Below are positions 35,656 through 51,902 of a stretch of 64,000 bases of DNA, piece after piece (the first letter of the stretch is position 1; each line of letters begins with the position of its first letter). This stretch comes from Monodelphis domestica (taxonomy: Eukaryota > Chordata > Mammalia > Didelphimorphia > Didelphidae). The stretch spans positions 125,439,987 to 125,503,986 of the forward strand of contig NC_077231.1 of NCBI RefSeq assembly GCF_027887165.1, written 5' to 3'. The notes under the pieces were generated by a model. The model saw only the letters and a list, made by a program, of their open reading frames with translations. It searched no databases and was not told the DNA's origin. Position numbers and translations under genes: made by a program.

Positions 35656-36929
35656 AAATAGGTTTCTAAGAGTTAATATATATAGAACAAATGTATGTAT
35701 GTATTTAATACGTATAGAACAAATATTCATTCTCTTACATACCCAACAAAGTGATATTTGAAGACCACTAAGGATAAAATATATATTACTCTCTGAGATA
35801 GGGCATTCTTGTGGTTAACTCTAAATGTTAGTCTTCTCTTATGCCAGATTTAAATCTGCTTCTTACTTTTGGCTTTGTCCTCTGGAGGAACTAAGTTGAA
35901 TAAGTTGTCTTTCAAATATTTATAGACTAGCTATCATGTCTACCAAATCTTCTCTTTTCTCAGCTTTTGCTATAACCTATTTTCATATGGCTCTATCTCT
36001 TTAGTTCTTCCTAAAATGTGGTCTCCTGTTTCTATATGTAGTCTGATTAGGGAAAAGTACACTGATACAAGCATCTTCTTTCTGGTTACTATGCACATAT
36101 TAACACAACCTAAGATCACATTAGCCTATCTGACTAAAGGCTTCAGTGTTGACTCATAATGACCTCACAATCCATTAAAACTCCTAGATGTCATTCATAA
36201 GAATTATCTCACAATGTAAATTACTACCTAGATTTAACTTAAAAATTAATATCTCTGTACACATGTACCTAGAATCCAGTATACATTACTTATTATATTA
36301 ATGTCACAAATTACAAAGCCAATTTCTCAGATTCTAAATGCAGTCCTGAATTCAATTCCACATGCTTTAATGATGCCAGGCAAACAATAAATTGGAATTG
36401 ATGGTTTTCTCATTAAAATGAGTTTAACATTAAAAATACTCAGAAAATGCCAAATATACAAAAAAATCATTTCCTCAGAATTTAGTTGTGATTGAATACA
36501 AACTGGACTTTCTACATTAAAGATAGCACAAAATATCACATTATCATCAAATCTAAGGTTTTAAGGCACCCATTACTTTCAACATATTTTCTAGGGGATA
36601 TTGCTTTGACCATATACTGGCTTCTGATTAATGTTAAAAGGTCTTTCAACTTAAGAAGCGAGAAATTGAAAGCTCTAGAAATGTCCCTCATCCATTAGAT
36701 TTCAGTGTTTTGCTGAAGACACTGTAAATAGGATATGTCCTCCTTAGGCAAACTTTAAGCATATCAAAAAGGGCCACCCTGCTATGAAGTGTCGCTGCTC
36801 TATTAACAGTAAACTGTGCCTCTACATGACTCTATACATCTTTTCCCAGGAAAATTCTTGAAGTTTTTATACCTGCTTTTTGTCAACTGGGCAGGAAGCA
36901 ATGCAACTCAGGCTAAGTAACTCAGGAAT

Positions 36930-37193
36930 GCAAATTGATATTCAGTCATGTCTGACTCTATAACCACATGAACTTGTTTTTGGCACTGTTTCAGCAAAGA
37001 TAATGGAGTGGTTTGGCATTTCCTTTTACAATATATCCCCATTTTACAAATGAAGGACTGAGGCAAATAGGGGTTAAGTGACTTGCCCAAGGCCACATGG
37101 TTAGCTATTAAAGAGTCTGAGGATGGATTTGAACACAGATCTTCCTGACTCCAGGCCTGGAGCTCTATACACTGCACCACCAAGCTGCCCTGG
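36930..37193 (-). mobile_element. SINE, type A (MAR-like), minus strand
   Basis: Antisense tail TTCAGTCATGTCTGACTCTA, core GGGGTTAAGTGACTTGCCCA, head CACTGCACCACCAAGCTGCC. WBP11 intron 1. Confidence 0.85.
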
Positions 37194-40100
37194 TATGCAA
37201 ATTACTTTTGAAGAAAGAAATGACAAGTTTTTGGTTTTGTTTTGTTATATTCTGCTTATCAGCAAAAGTCCAAGTGGTTCTCTAAGTTTTTCACAGTCTT
37301 GTAACATCCACTTGCAAAAAATATTTTAGACACTTTTTACTTCTAAGCTCGGAATTCTAATCAAGCAGCAGAATTGTTTTGGAAATATATTAACTCTCAA
37401 ATGGAAAAAGAATACAGCAATAACCTAATGCCATGTTACAAATCATAAAGAATAATTCATCTCAGAGGAGAAAAACAATGCGTTAAGTGGGGTTTCATAT
37501 GAGGAATTAACATTAGGACTAGTGTGTCAAATGATGAAAAATTTTATCAATTTTACTTTGAAATATTTTCATTCTATTTCTATTTTCTTTGCCTTATGAA
37601 TTTTTTAATGCATTGCATAAATTAATGTTTTGCTTGGTCCTTCTAGTGCTAAAGAATATGCTTAAAAATTCTTATTAATTCAATGCCAAATTGTGTAAAA
37701 TAAGTGACTGTAGCAAAAGGGACACATTGCAATTTTTTCCACATGTAAAAAGTTGTCAAGTTTAAGTCAACAAATTATTTTACTTTCTTAATATATACTT
37801 TGTAATGCAATCTACTTAGAATCTATCAAAGTATCAATGAAGTAGAGTAATAATAAAACTTATCAAATGAAATATTTGAAAAGCTATTAATACAGTGCAT
37901 GGCACAGTAAATACTTAAAACAAAATGCATATTCCTAGTAATTTTCAAGTTGAGAATCATCTAGACAAATACATTTCCTTCTGTAAGTAATTTCATTTCT
38001 TTCACAGAAACTTGTAGACAAATAGCTTTTTATTTTATGTTTTTTCTTCAATTCAACAAACAAGAGAAAATGAAAGAACAAGGTTAGGAGAGAAATCTAA
38101 GACTTAAAGAATAAACTCACTACTATAACCCTTCACTATGGTATTTGTGATACATATGCTATATAGGGAATCATTAACCTAGAAGTACAGGTGCCAAAGA
38201 TAACCATTGAGAGAAGCATGGGGGTGGAAAATAGGATCACCTACCATTCTTTTATTTTCCTACCTAAAACTAACTTAAAAGACTTGCCTGTCTTCCTAAC
38301 TTTAAATCATGGATGCTTTGACTTTTAAGAATTTAGGAGCACAAGTAAGATCCTTCACATTCTTATTAGATAACCTGAAGTAGACAGGAGAAGAGGAGAC
38401 AAATATTCCAATCTCATGTTTCATCCTCCTAAGATCCCAAAGGATAGCTAGGGAAGAGGAGATAACATAACATCCTTCTTTCCCCTCCCACCAGCAATAT
38501 TTACTTTGGAACCCATTCCTAGCCTTTCCTTAAAAAAAATTAAGCATCCTTAACAATTATCAGTGATAGGATTTTTTTTTCTATTCAAAATGGGAAAACT
38601 GGAAATCTATCTTTGGAGTTGCCACATTATCTGGGACTGTAGTAGTCTTATTATCTTCAGCCAGCTGTAAAAAAATATCCTTTAACAAATCTCATTTGGA
38701 CATATGTCTTGTTTGTGGGTTTTTTCCTTTTCCTGTTTATAGAGCAGATGTTAGTTTGTCACATAATCATTCATTTGGAGGAGCCCCACTGCTGCCAAAT
38801 GTAGGAGGTAAAATGGATGGGAAAAAGTGATCATGTCACTCTCATTTTAAAGCTAAAAGAAATAACACTCATATAAACTGTAGCAGTTAATGGCCCTAGT
38901 TTAGTTGAGTAGCAAGTGGGAAGAATGTGGCTAATTCAAATGAAAAAGTCTTGAAGATTTTTTTAGTGGTGTGAAAGCTCAAAACTTCAGTAACAGAAAT
39001 AAAAATAGCTAGAGAAATCTTAGGCTATATTAATAGAAGCATAATATCTAGAATAAGGAAAGTAATAGGGCTATTTTACTTTGTCCTGATTAGATAATAT
39101 CAATTATAGTAGGTTCACATCTGGGTACCATGTTTTAGAAAGGATACTGATAAGCTACAGTGAAACTGGAGAGAAACCAGATAGAGGGGACTTGAGGCTA
39201 TACTATATGGTGTTGGTTGAAGAAATTGCGAAAATTTAGGCTAGGAAAACAAAGAACAGAAGGAAATATTTTGTTATGTGTATTACATATTATTATGTGA
39301 AGATCTGCTGCAATGGAAAAGTAAATAAGACTTATTTTGATAGAGTACAGCAAATAACAGTGAGTGCCTAGTAGAGAGAAAGATTTTGCTTTCATATGCA
39401 TAAGGAAAGCTAAACTTAAAGAGTTGTTTCAGAAAGAATGGACTGTTTTCATAAGTGGTAAGTTCATCACTACTGGAGTCTGATCAATCATTATGTATAT
39501 TCCCCCTTAATTATGCTTTTTTCTAACAACTGGAAATTTCTTCCAACTCCAAAATTCTGTGATCTAGTATTTTGGATATAAACCACACCTTGAGATGATC
39601 ACATAATGTGACAAACTAGTAAAATTATTAACAAGTGCTGTTTATTCATGAATGTTTGATCATGAAGTAGTAGAAATATAACTAGATTTCTTTTAAAAAC
39701 ATTCTACAATTTGATTTCTCCACTAATTTGTAACATTCATTCCACTCCTGCCCCTTAAAAAAGGTTTTAATTTTCTTTCAAACTTTCTATGTTTAACATA
39801 TGTGTTCACATAAAGAAGAGCAGTAAATTGCTGAGAAATATAAAGAAACAATTTATTCCCTAGCAGTAGTTCCAAAGATCTGGTCACCAGCAGTTTGTAA
39901 CATATCATCAATTATAATTTGTTAATATCTTCCAAAGAATAGTGTCATTTATATACTTTTACTCTTTAGGGTCTTTGGAGGTTCCAAGTTGCTTGTGATT
40001 TCCCCCATCAAAGTTACTTTGTATTTATTCTATATTTTGTACATATTTTTATGTATTATTCATTATGTATACAGTATGCAACTGTGTATGATATTTTCTC

Positions 40101-40519
40101 CCAGCAGGTTATTAAGTTCTTTGAAAGTATTCCCAGTGCACATCTTAAGAGCTTAAGTCATTGATTGACAACTGAAAAACATCCTGCCTGAAGATTTAAT
40201 ATTTCCTTCTCAAAGTCTGGGTGAGAAAGACATAAGCAAATAAACGACAAACTTATTTATCCGATGATTTCACAGATTTTTTTTTTCCTTCAAAACTATC
40301 TTTGGATTCCTAGAGATGTAGTGATGTAAAATCTAAAGAGCTGTTGCCTGGAGAATTTGGTTCATATTCCAGTTCTAGTGTGTACATTCAAGTGTGGAAG
40401 TAGACAAATTACAATATCTAGATTCCTTTCATCATTTGCAAGAAGCACATAATACTTGCTTTAACAATACTTTAATAAGAAGCCAATTCTGTGGCAAGAA
40501 TATTCCAATACTTCCGGAA
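37194..40519. other. WBP11 intron 1, long AT-rich stretch, nothing recognised
   Basis: There is no coding signal, young repeat or RNA gene that I can support. Some of it probably derives from repeats too old to read by eye. Confidence 0.5.
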
Positions 40520-40690
40520 TAAAAAGGAGCTAGGTTCAAATTCCACCTACGGCTGATTACTATCTGCAGTGACCTTGAGCAGGTCACTTAACCTCCTTGG
40601 ACCTCAGTTTCCTAATCCATAAAACGGGAGAATGAAGTAGATATGGTCTTTGAGACCCCTTTTCCAGATCTTAATCCTATTAAGAAAAAA
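40520..40690 (+). repeat. MIR-like repeat, plus strand
   Basis: GGAGCTAGGTTCAAATTCCA, core GAGCAGGTCACTTAACCTCC, TTGGACCTCAGTTTCCTAAT. WBP11 intron 1, close to the promoter. Confidence 0.65.
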
Positions 40691-41423
40691 ATTACATAAA
40701 TGGGATTTACTATTATTCCCCAGTCCTTCAAAATTTTCATTTCTTACCACCTTCTTCTAATAACAGTCCTTTAACCAAAAAAGATTGAGAAACTGGAACA
40801 AACATCTGGTAACCACAGTTTAGGAAAGCTAAGTTTTTGCCCAAAGACATGACAGTTGCTGGAAGAAACCCACAACACCCTCAAAATCCATTGAAAACCT
40901 AAAGGAGGTTCAGGGGAGTATCTAGGAGAGGCGAGAACTCAGCTCCAAGATTCGGGCTCATTCCCTTATACCAGGGGCCTGGCAGGCTCACTCACACTCG
41001 CCTAAAACGAGCAGCAACAACAGGGACAACCACAGAGGCCATCCAGGCCTCCGAAAGGACCCGCAGCGACGAATGGCCCCCCGAATCCAGGCCTACAAGG
41101 GAGGACAACAAGCACTTTCCCCAAACCAGTGCAACAAGAAAGCCACAAACCGAGCCCAAGCGAGTCAGCAACCTGACCCCGTGCGGGCCTCCTCCCCACG
41201 ACTAGGCAGGGATCAGCTGGACTCCGCCGCCTCCCGAGGCCAGGGGGCGGATCTCTCCCCGGATGCTTCAAAAGGACCGCGCAGGCGTCCGGAAGTGGGG
41301 TCTGGGGATAAGGAAGCGGGGAAGAAGAGCCTCGAGATATCCTCGAATTTACCTTTAGGCTGCTCGCTGGGGCCACCGAGGGCCGCAGGCCCGCGCGCCA
41401 CGCCGGCTCGCGCTCCCTCCTAC

Positions 41424-41540
41424 CTCTCCTCGGGCCGGGGGCGGGGGCGCCTTTGCCTTCGCCTCTCGCCGGGGCCCTAAGCCACCGCCATCTTGAAGCC
41501 GCGCGCCGCACCGCCTCTTCACGTCACTTCTGTTTTCTCA
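41424..41540 (-). other. WBP11: WBP11 exon 1 (non-coding, 5' UTR), predicted
   Basis: Read on the minus strand, a GC-rich segment ends in GAGGAGAG followed by the donor GTAGGA at 41,423. It contains AAGATGGCGG, a YY1-type motif often found just downstream of start sites, and lies just below a TGACGTGA box. The 3' end rests on the donor. The 5' end is only approximate because no transcript was available. A four-residue upstream ORF lies inside it. Confidence 0.55.
41477..41491 (-). CDS. Upstream ORF in WBP11 5' UTR (MAVA, stop)
   Basis: If exon 1 is transcribed as predicted, its ATG within AAGATGGCGG opens a four-codon ORF, ATG GCG GTG GCT TAG. It would precede the true start, which is in exon 2. 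Such very short uORFs can dampen translation, but the ATG may simply be part of the YY1 motif. There is no direct evidence for its use. Confidence 0.3.
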   Translation of the reverse strand: MAVA

Positions 41541-42329
41541 GCGCGTTGCTAACGTCGCAAAGCATTTCCGGCCCCTGCAACCATAGAGAGGGCCTCGGAG
41601 CTAGAGGAACTTCCGCTTTTGAATTAGCACTCCTCCTACCACGCGCTTCCTCAGTGCAGACTGGGAAAGTAGTGGGTTTGGTGCCTGCGTTGCTATGTTG
41701 CTCTTAGGCCCACCCTCTTCCCCCTGCCCGTATCACCTCGGGAGTTCTTGTTTCAGCACACAAAGACAATAGTCATCCTCGGTTACCGAGAGACTACTAT
41801 TACTCTACCTCCTAATACAATTATCTAGGCCGTGGACGGAAAAAGAGCCAGAGAAGCAGGGAAGGGATCTGATTGGCTGGAGGGGGCCTTTGTTCCCCTT
41901 CGAACACTGAGCCTGCGCATTCTATTACCTCGTTGCTATTGGTTCGCCCTCTCCTTTAGATTGGACCACTGTTTTATTGCCCTTTAAGGTTTAACCCCGT
42001 TGTTTACTGGAGTCTGGGTAATGCTAGTTAGCCAGCCCACCTCTTCACCCTCAGTGAACGACGAATTACCTTCATTTTTCTCTAGTCCCTGAGAACTTCT
42101 TCCTTCCCCCATCCCCATCCCCACAGGAACATGTCCGTCACTGCAAGCATTTCACTTCTTAAAAAAGCATAAGTTTGTGGGGAGGGGTCCTGCTTCCAGT
42201 CACATAAACTAGGAATTCTTCTGGTGGGTTGAAGAGCTTTTAGGATCAAACTGGAGGAGGTCCCCAAGCCCAGTATCTAGTTTTTACAGATGAGGGAAGA
42301 GATCCAGACAAGTTAGATAATTTGTTCAC

Positions 42330-42770
42330 CAAGAATCCATTAACTTTGTTCTCAGCACTGAGTTACAAAAAGATAGCTCCTATTTTTGAGGAACTCTCCA
42401 TTTATGGGGTAGACAACGTGCAAATAAATGTGTACAAACAAGGTATATACAGGAAAATTTGGAGATAAAAAGGGAAGCTACTAAAATTCAGAAAGACTGG
42501 GAAAGGTTTCCTGTAAAAGGTAGGGTTTGAGCTGGAATTGGAAGCCAGGAGTTGGAGATCAGGAAAGAGAATTCCAGCCATTGGAGACATTCTAAAACAT
42601 GAAAAGACCTGTAGGGAGATGGAGTGTTTTGTATGAGGAATAGTGTTACTGGATCAAAGAACAGCAGTGGGGGCTAATGGGGTATAAAAGTAAGAATATG
42701 GGTAGAGGAGGAATTGGTCAATTGTGAAGGACTTTGAATATCTAACCGAGCCAACTCTCCTCTCCAATGA
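42330..42770 (+). repeat. Ancient dispersed repeat (old LINE 3' region type)
   Basis: GAACTCTCCATTTATGGGGT, GGGTTTGAGCTGGAATTGGA and TGTGAAGGACTTTGAATATC are hallmarks of a widespread old mammalian repeat, probably from an L2/L3-type LINE. Two further copies in the window, at 43.0-44.2 kb and 53.6-54.1 kb, share this order. Confidence 0.45.
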
Positions 42771-43039
42771 ACTTCTGAAGTCAGGCTGGTGGTTGACCCA
42801 AACAGATAAAATGGCCGTAGAAACCCTTTCTGTTTAGTAAAGACTTCTGACCTTTTTCTCTGAGGTTGGAAGATTCCATTTCCTTCTCTTAAGGTGTGTG
42901 ATATTACAGAACATCTGTGGTATGTGCCAGATTAACTCCAATTCAATTCTAACCGACTTTTTTGGTTCTGGCCAAGTCACTGGGCCATTTTGCTGCAATT
43001 TACAAATCTGAAAAATGTGTTAACACTACTGGGCATCAT

Positions 43040-44200
43040 GGACATGAACACAAAAAAAAACAGTATCTTATTCTTAAGCACCTTAGCTAATATACTGGAG
43101 CCATATGACATATTGACAAAGAAGCAAATAAAGAATATATAGGAAATAAATATAAAATGAATGAGAGAAGGTAAGAAGAAGAGAATTTTAAGGAGATAAA
43201 GATACAGTCAATGAAAATACACAAGGACAAGAAGTTGAGTGTTTATAGGGACCAGCAAGTAAGAACCAAGTTTGCCTGGAAGATAAAGTGTATGGGAGTG
43301 TATGGGAGTGTAATTTGTAACCAGTCTGGACAAAGACTGTAGACGCTTTAAATCCAAGAGTTTGTATTTTGTCCCAGAAATAATGGGGAGCTACCAGCTC
43401 TTATAACACCAATGAGAGCTAGGATTTATATCATGGTTAAGGTTTACCAAACATTTTACAAATTTTATCTCATGTAATCCTTAAAATGACCTTGTGAAAC
43501 TAGGTGCTATTTCCCTCATTTTTACAGACAAGGAAACTCAGAATAAGAGACATTTATGTGATTTGTCCAGGGTCACATAGGTAGAAAACTTCTGAGGTGG
43601 CAACTAAATTATACATTTTCTGACTCCCCTATTCACTACTCTAACTTAGGTAACTTCTTAAGCAGGAAATTAAAAGGTTATATGCTTTAGGAATATCAAT
43701 TTGGCAACTGTATGGAGGATGGATAGGAACGTAGGAAGACTAGATGTAGGAAGGCAACAATTAGGAAGCTATTGCTATTAATAGACCAGATGAGAGATGT
43801 TGAGGGCCAGGACTATTTCTTTTGTAATATGAATAGAGAAAATTGATTGAAGAGAAGTTGAGGACTGTGTTATTGAGGAGACTTGGCAAATGATTGTATA
43901 TCTGAGAAATGGCAAAAAGAAAAAGATAATAGATTTCTAGGCTTTAAATCTGAGTTAATGCAAGAGTGGTGGTACCTTTTAAAGAAACAGGGAAATTATA
44001 ATGGGTGAGAGAGGATTGTAGGGGGAAAGATAGTAACTTTATTTGGATACTTTGGGATTGAGATGCCTATGGGATATCTAAGTGGAGGTGTCTTGCTGGC
44101 AACATGAAAAGGAATTTCAGGACAGAGATTAAGGGCTATGTAAATTTGGGAGTCAAATATATAGAGCAGGATCACTTTTTCATTTATGTTTTGTTGGCAA
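43040..44200 (+). repeat. Ancient dispersed repeat, same family, interrupted by a MIR-like relic
   Basis: The order TTGTATTTTGTCCCAGAAAT, TGGAGGATGGATAGG, GGAAGCTATTGC, GATGAGAGATGTTGAGGGCC follows the same consensus. An antisense MIR-like element (about 43,405-43,650) splits it. Confidence 0.45.
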
Positions 44201-44726
44201 AGATTATATTGAAAACTGAATAAGAGGAAATGCTGAAACCTGGAAAAGCATGAAGTGCTACACAGATGTCAAGTGATGACTTTCAGCCTGTTGCTTAGCT
44301 GAGAACCTCAAGGCCTCTATGAGGTCATTGTTTCATCCCTGCTGCTCATTATTCATTTTACTATATAGTCTCTCTACCTCACTAGAAGCACCCTTGCTTC
44401 TTCCCTTTCATTTCTCTCTTTTCCTCTCTCTACCATTTCTCTCTTTCTCTCCCCCCCCTCCCTCCCCCTTTAACCATGGAAAGCTAGAGGTAAGGATATT
44501 TTGAATAGATGATTTTAAACTAAATTCTGAACACTTGCAGTATACTTAAGTTTTTTATATACCTATAACTTTCTGTTTATTGGTAAATAGGTTAATTATG
44601 AACCCAACCATCCTCTTAACTCTGAATAAACATTTTTAAGTGTTGATGAGAAACTATATTATATGTAATATTTAATAACTATATAATAATTACCTTTGTA
44701 AATTTTTCTTTTTGATTTGGTTCTAG

Positions 44727-44784
44727 TTTAATTTTTGAGTTTCCTAGAAGAATAATAACCAGCTCATAAAGCTCCTAACCCCAG
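44727..44784 (+). other. Candidate C12orf60 5' UTR exon (58 nt)
   Basis: A pyrimidine-rich tract ending TTTGGTTCTAG (to 44,726) and a near-perfect donor CCAG|GTAAGT (from 44,785) enclose 58 nt on the plus strand, between the CpG promoter and the C12orf60 coding exon. No conservation data were available, so this is a splice-signal prediction only. Confidence 0.3.
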
Positions 44785-45195
44785 GTAAGTAACTTTCCTA
44801 AGTATTTTTTTAATTTTTGGAGGTAAAATTCTATTTAGTGAATAACAGAGGCATATTGTAGTAGAGAGAAAATGATGAAGTAATACATTTTGAAGCAGAA
44901 GTCATCTGATCTTTAGCTTTTTAATAGTGAATATTTTATTTTGGGATGTTTTGTCTTCATGTGAATAAAATATTCAAACTTATATTCTGCCATCAATAGT
45001 AAAACTACTTTTTAAGCCTAAGCAATGTTAAAAGTTAAGTACTTGTAGCAGGCTTAGTAGTAAATAACAACATAGATCTGCAGAGGAAATAGATTTTTAA
45101 CCACAGGCCCACCATAATACCACCTGCATTCCCAGAAAACTGGAGAAGCAGTACCCAAGGGCCACTTACATTAATAACAATGGCTTTTAAAAATA

Positions 45196-45285
45196 TATAT
45201 ATATATATTCTATGTATCTCAAAGCATTACTTGAATATATAGTATATATATATACATATATCTTTTATATATGTATATATATATA
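45196..45285. repeat. TA-rich simple sequence
   Basis: Two clusters of TATATA runs separated by about 30 bp of ordinary sequence. Confidence 0.85.
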
Positions 45286-46066
45286 TTGCTACAGGAGATT
45301 GGGACATTCTTTTCATCATGACACAGCAAATCAGTGAATATTAGGGATTTGGAAATAGAAGCTTGGTATCTGTAACTAAAACTCATTATTCTACCCAAAT
45401 TAAAATATCTGTCTGTGATATTTGTATTGAGAATTTTGTAATTAGTAAAAAGTACTTAAGATCACTACTTAATTTCACTTCCATTCACATCTAACAATCA
45501 AACTTTTCATTCACTTTCAACTTTAGTATAGTACTAGTACTTAAGATTATGTTCCTTAACTAAGGCCCAGAACTTAGTGAAGTATAAGTATTAGAGATCT
45601 AAATGATCCCTGAAACCCTTGGCATATAGCTGCATTTCTCCAGGTAATTTAGTCAAATAAGGAGAGTAGAAGAGACAAAAAGAGAGGTCTTTGCCTAGTG
45701 CCTTATAAGAGCAATGCTGATCTGCTGGAGCAGTTTGGAAGAGTAGTTAATGAAGCTCTGAGGTACACTCTTTGCCCTTCATATTTGAGATCTCCCTCGA
45801 GATCATTATGAGCTCAGGCAGACAAGAGAGCTGATCTAGTGATGGTTTTAGAAGCAAGTGGTACTTTGTCTCTAGTATCTCTAGTCTCTAGGTCTCTAGT
45901 ACCTCTGAATCACACCCTTTATCCCTGACTACAACTGCCAATAGCCACCCATCTCCAATTTTGCCACTGCCTGAAGCTGAAAATGTGTAGGAAATCAGCC
46001 TAATCTGAGAAATAAGGCTGAAATTGAAGCAATAGAAACTGAAGTTGGTAGTAAAGTACAGACTTA

Positions 46067-49699
<3,633 letters not shown>

Positions 49700-49757
49700 A
49701 GTAGTCATGATGAAATCAGCTGGGGCCACAAAGTCAGACACAACTGAACAATAAAAT
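49700..49757 (+). mobile_element. SINE type A 3' tail fragment
   Basis: Only the tail remains: GGGGCCACAAAGTCAGACAC followed by AACTGAACAATAAAA. Confidence 0.5.
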
Positions 49758-49942
49758 CACACCTTTCCCAAGAAAATTTCTTGACTCCTCTTTTCTCCCC
49801 AGTAGATAATTGTATTCCCCACTAGCCCTCACATTACTTTGCCTTGTAATTCTTTATTGAATTCTTTAATTGTAAGGGATCTGTTCCACACTTCCTCTGT
49901 CAATTAATTTAAGGTAATCAACATAAGGTAGTGGTAGAATTT

Positions 49943-50158
49943 AATTTAATTAAAAATTGTTTTAAAATCCTTAACTTCTGTCTTGGAATCAATACTGCAT
50001 ATTGGTTTCAAGGCAGAAGAATGGTAAGAGCTAGATAATGGGGGTTAAGTGACTTGCCCAGGATCACACAGCTGGGAAATGTCTGAGGTCAAATTTGAAC
50101 CCAGGATCTCCCATCTCTGGGCCTGGCTCTCAATCCACTGAGCTACCCAGCTGCCCCC
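49943..50158 (-). mobile_element. SINE, type B, minus strand, with 14-bp target-site duplication
   Basis: TAGTGGTAGAATTT occurs at 49,929-49,942 and again at 50,159-50,172, flanking a full SINE whose head (ATCCACTGAGCTACCCAGCT) abuts the right repeat. The intact duplication and low divergence suggest a young insertion. Confidence 0.9.
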
Positions 50159-50701
50159 TAGTGGTAGAATTTTAAATGTGTGAACAAGTATGGTTTACAC
50201 CTTGTGGTCCCTTATAAGATAAGAATCTTTGATTGAAGCTAACAAACAAGATGGCTGCTACTCGGGGACTTTAAACAGCAAAGGGCTTTTAGCAGTTATT
50301 CCAACAGCAAAGCAGTCAAATTTTAGGATTTCCCACGTCCAGAAATGCTTTGAAGAATTAGGGTTAGACCTTTAGACCTGTACCAGAGGACAATAAAGGG
50401 CAGAGGCTGAGAAGAGAGCCCAGACAGTGTGTTATGCTCCCCTCCCACCTACTCCCAGGTTACCTCAGGTCCATTCTGTTGGAGAGTCTGAACTAGTAGG
50501 AAATAATGTATAAAATTTGGAACAGAGACATTGCCTCACCTAGAACAAACAGGTACCCAGAAATATGCAGAGAGACGTCACTTGAGAGAAGTAAATAGCT
50601 TCAATGCATATAACCCCTTGAACCAAGAAACAATATTGGTCCTCAAGAAAGGACTTGTTGGAACTAGGAGTTACGAGTTTACCCTTTGGTCACACATATT
50701 T

Positions 50702-50703
<2 letters not shown>

Positions 50704-50746
<43 letters not shown>
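50704..50746. repeat. (TA)n microsatellite
   Basis: About 21 uninterrupted TA dinucleotides. Confidence 0.95.
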
Positions 50747-50749
<3 letters not shown>

Positions 50750-51064
50750 CTACCATCCTACTCTAAGTTGAAGGTTACTCTTCCCTGGGTACTGGCTGAT
50801 TGTACTGAATAGGAGAGGGCGCCCCAGGATTTGGAGGTGGAAACACACACCCATGGGACCTTTTGAGCTATGGCACTAGAAACCCAGACAATCAAGGTTA
50901 TCCCTAGAGTCCTGAAGGAAGTATGTAGCAACCATCTTCTGGGGATGAGCCCCAATATAAATGGGAGTTGGGAAAGTGGCCCAAAGGGGGTGCTACACCA
51001 TGTAATATTTATCATAGCTTTTTGTGTTGGTGCTTTTTTCCTCTACTAGACTATAATGTCTATA

Positions 51065-51325
51065 AGGAAGGAAGGAACGAAATAAATAGATATTAAGTGG
51101 CTACTATGTACCAAGTACTGTGCTGATTACTGTATAAGTATCTCATTTGATTCTCACAATAATCTTGGGAAAGTAGATGCTATTATCCTCATTTTACAAT
51201 TGAGCAAATGGAGGTAGAGAGAGTTTAAGCGACTTACCTGGGTTACACAGCCAATAAGTTTTGATGATACATCTTCTGGATCTAGAACCCAGAACCATAT
51301 TCACTGTGCTACCTCGCTATTTCCA
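51065..51325 (-). repeat. MIR-like repeat, minus strand
   Basis: ACTATGTACCAAGTACTGTG, CTCACAATAATCTTGGGAAA, ATTTTACAATTGAGCAAATG and a head ending TGTGCTACCTCGC. Confidence 0.65.
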
Positions 51326-51902
51326 ATCCTCTTTCTATGTATTCTCTATAAGGGTAAAAACTTTTATCTAAGCTGTGTTTCTTCCCCTATTTGAGAGCAT
51401 AGTGCTCTGTGTATGAAGAAGGCATTAATGTTTGGTATTTTGGTTACAAAATGCTGATGAATAACATGAATAAAAGCACAGCCTTTGTTTGTAAGGAGCT
51501 AACAACTCTTAGTAGTTAGCTGTCTCCTTTAGAGTATGAGGAGAAGACCGTCTGTACAAATTGCATTCTCTGGCTCATTACCAATCCATTTGGACATGAT
51601 AATCTCATTTGGCTTTGGCAATGTATGAGGAGAAATATTAGATCACTTCAACTTTATACATTAAGTAGCACAATAGTTAAAATTGCAGGGAGAATTCTGC
51701 ATTTCCCCATCCTTGGGACAAGTTTGGGAGGGTACCCAGGGAAACTTTATGTATATTCATACTAGACTGAGACTATACTATAGAGAATCAAGGTCATTAC
51801 ATTTTATTAGCCACATACATATATAGATTGAAGCTATGGGCAAACACCTTCAACTTGATAGTGGTCTCATGATTGATTTTAGAATTTATGCTTTTTTGAA
51901 AA

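Larger units (their letters stand above)
41030..42010. promoter_or_regulatory. CpG-rich, probably bidirectional promoter of WBP11 and C12orf60
   Basis: This is the only GC- and CpG-rich stretch in an AT-rich window; 41,030-41,620 is densest. It holds a CRE-like TCACGTCA at 41,519-41,526, a YY1-type motif near 41,488-41,497, ETS-type CTTCCG/TTTCCGG sites near 41,565-41,571 and 41,609-41,616, and three ATTGG (inverted CCAAT) boxes at 41,872, 41,938 and 41,960. WBP11 leaves on the minus strand and the C12orf60 transcript is expected to leave on the plus strand, as I recall for human. The plus-strand start site was not located. Confidence 0.65.

Noticed and set aside
41002-41511. 169-codon Arg/Pro/Gly-rich open frame on the minus strand, and 135 codons on the plus strand
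   Set aside because: CpG-island sequence has few stops. The frames overlap the WBP11 5' UTR and promoter and show no known protein.
50531-50812. 93-codon plus-strand frame containing IYIYIY
   Set aside because: Translation of a TA microsatellite and flanks; no homology seen.
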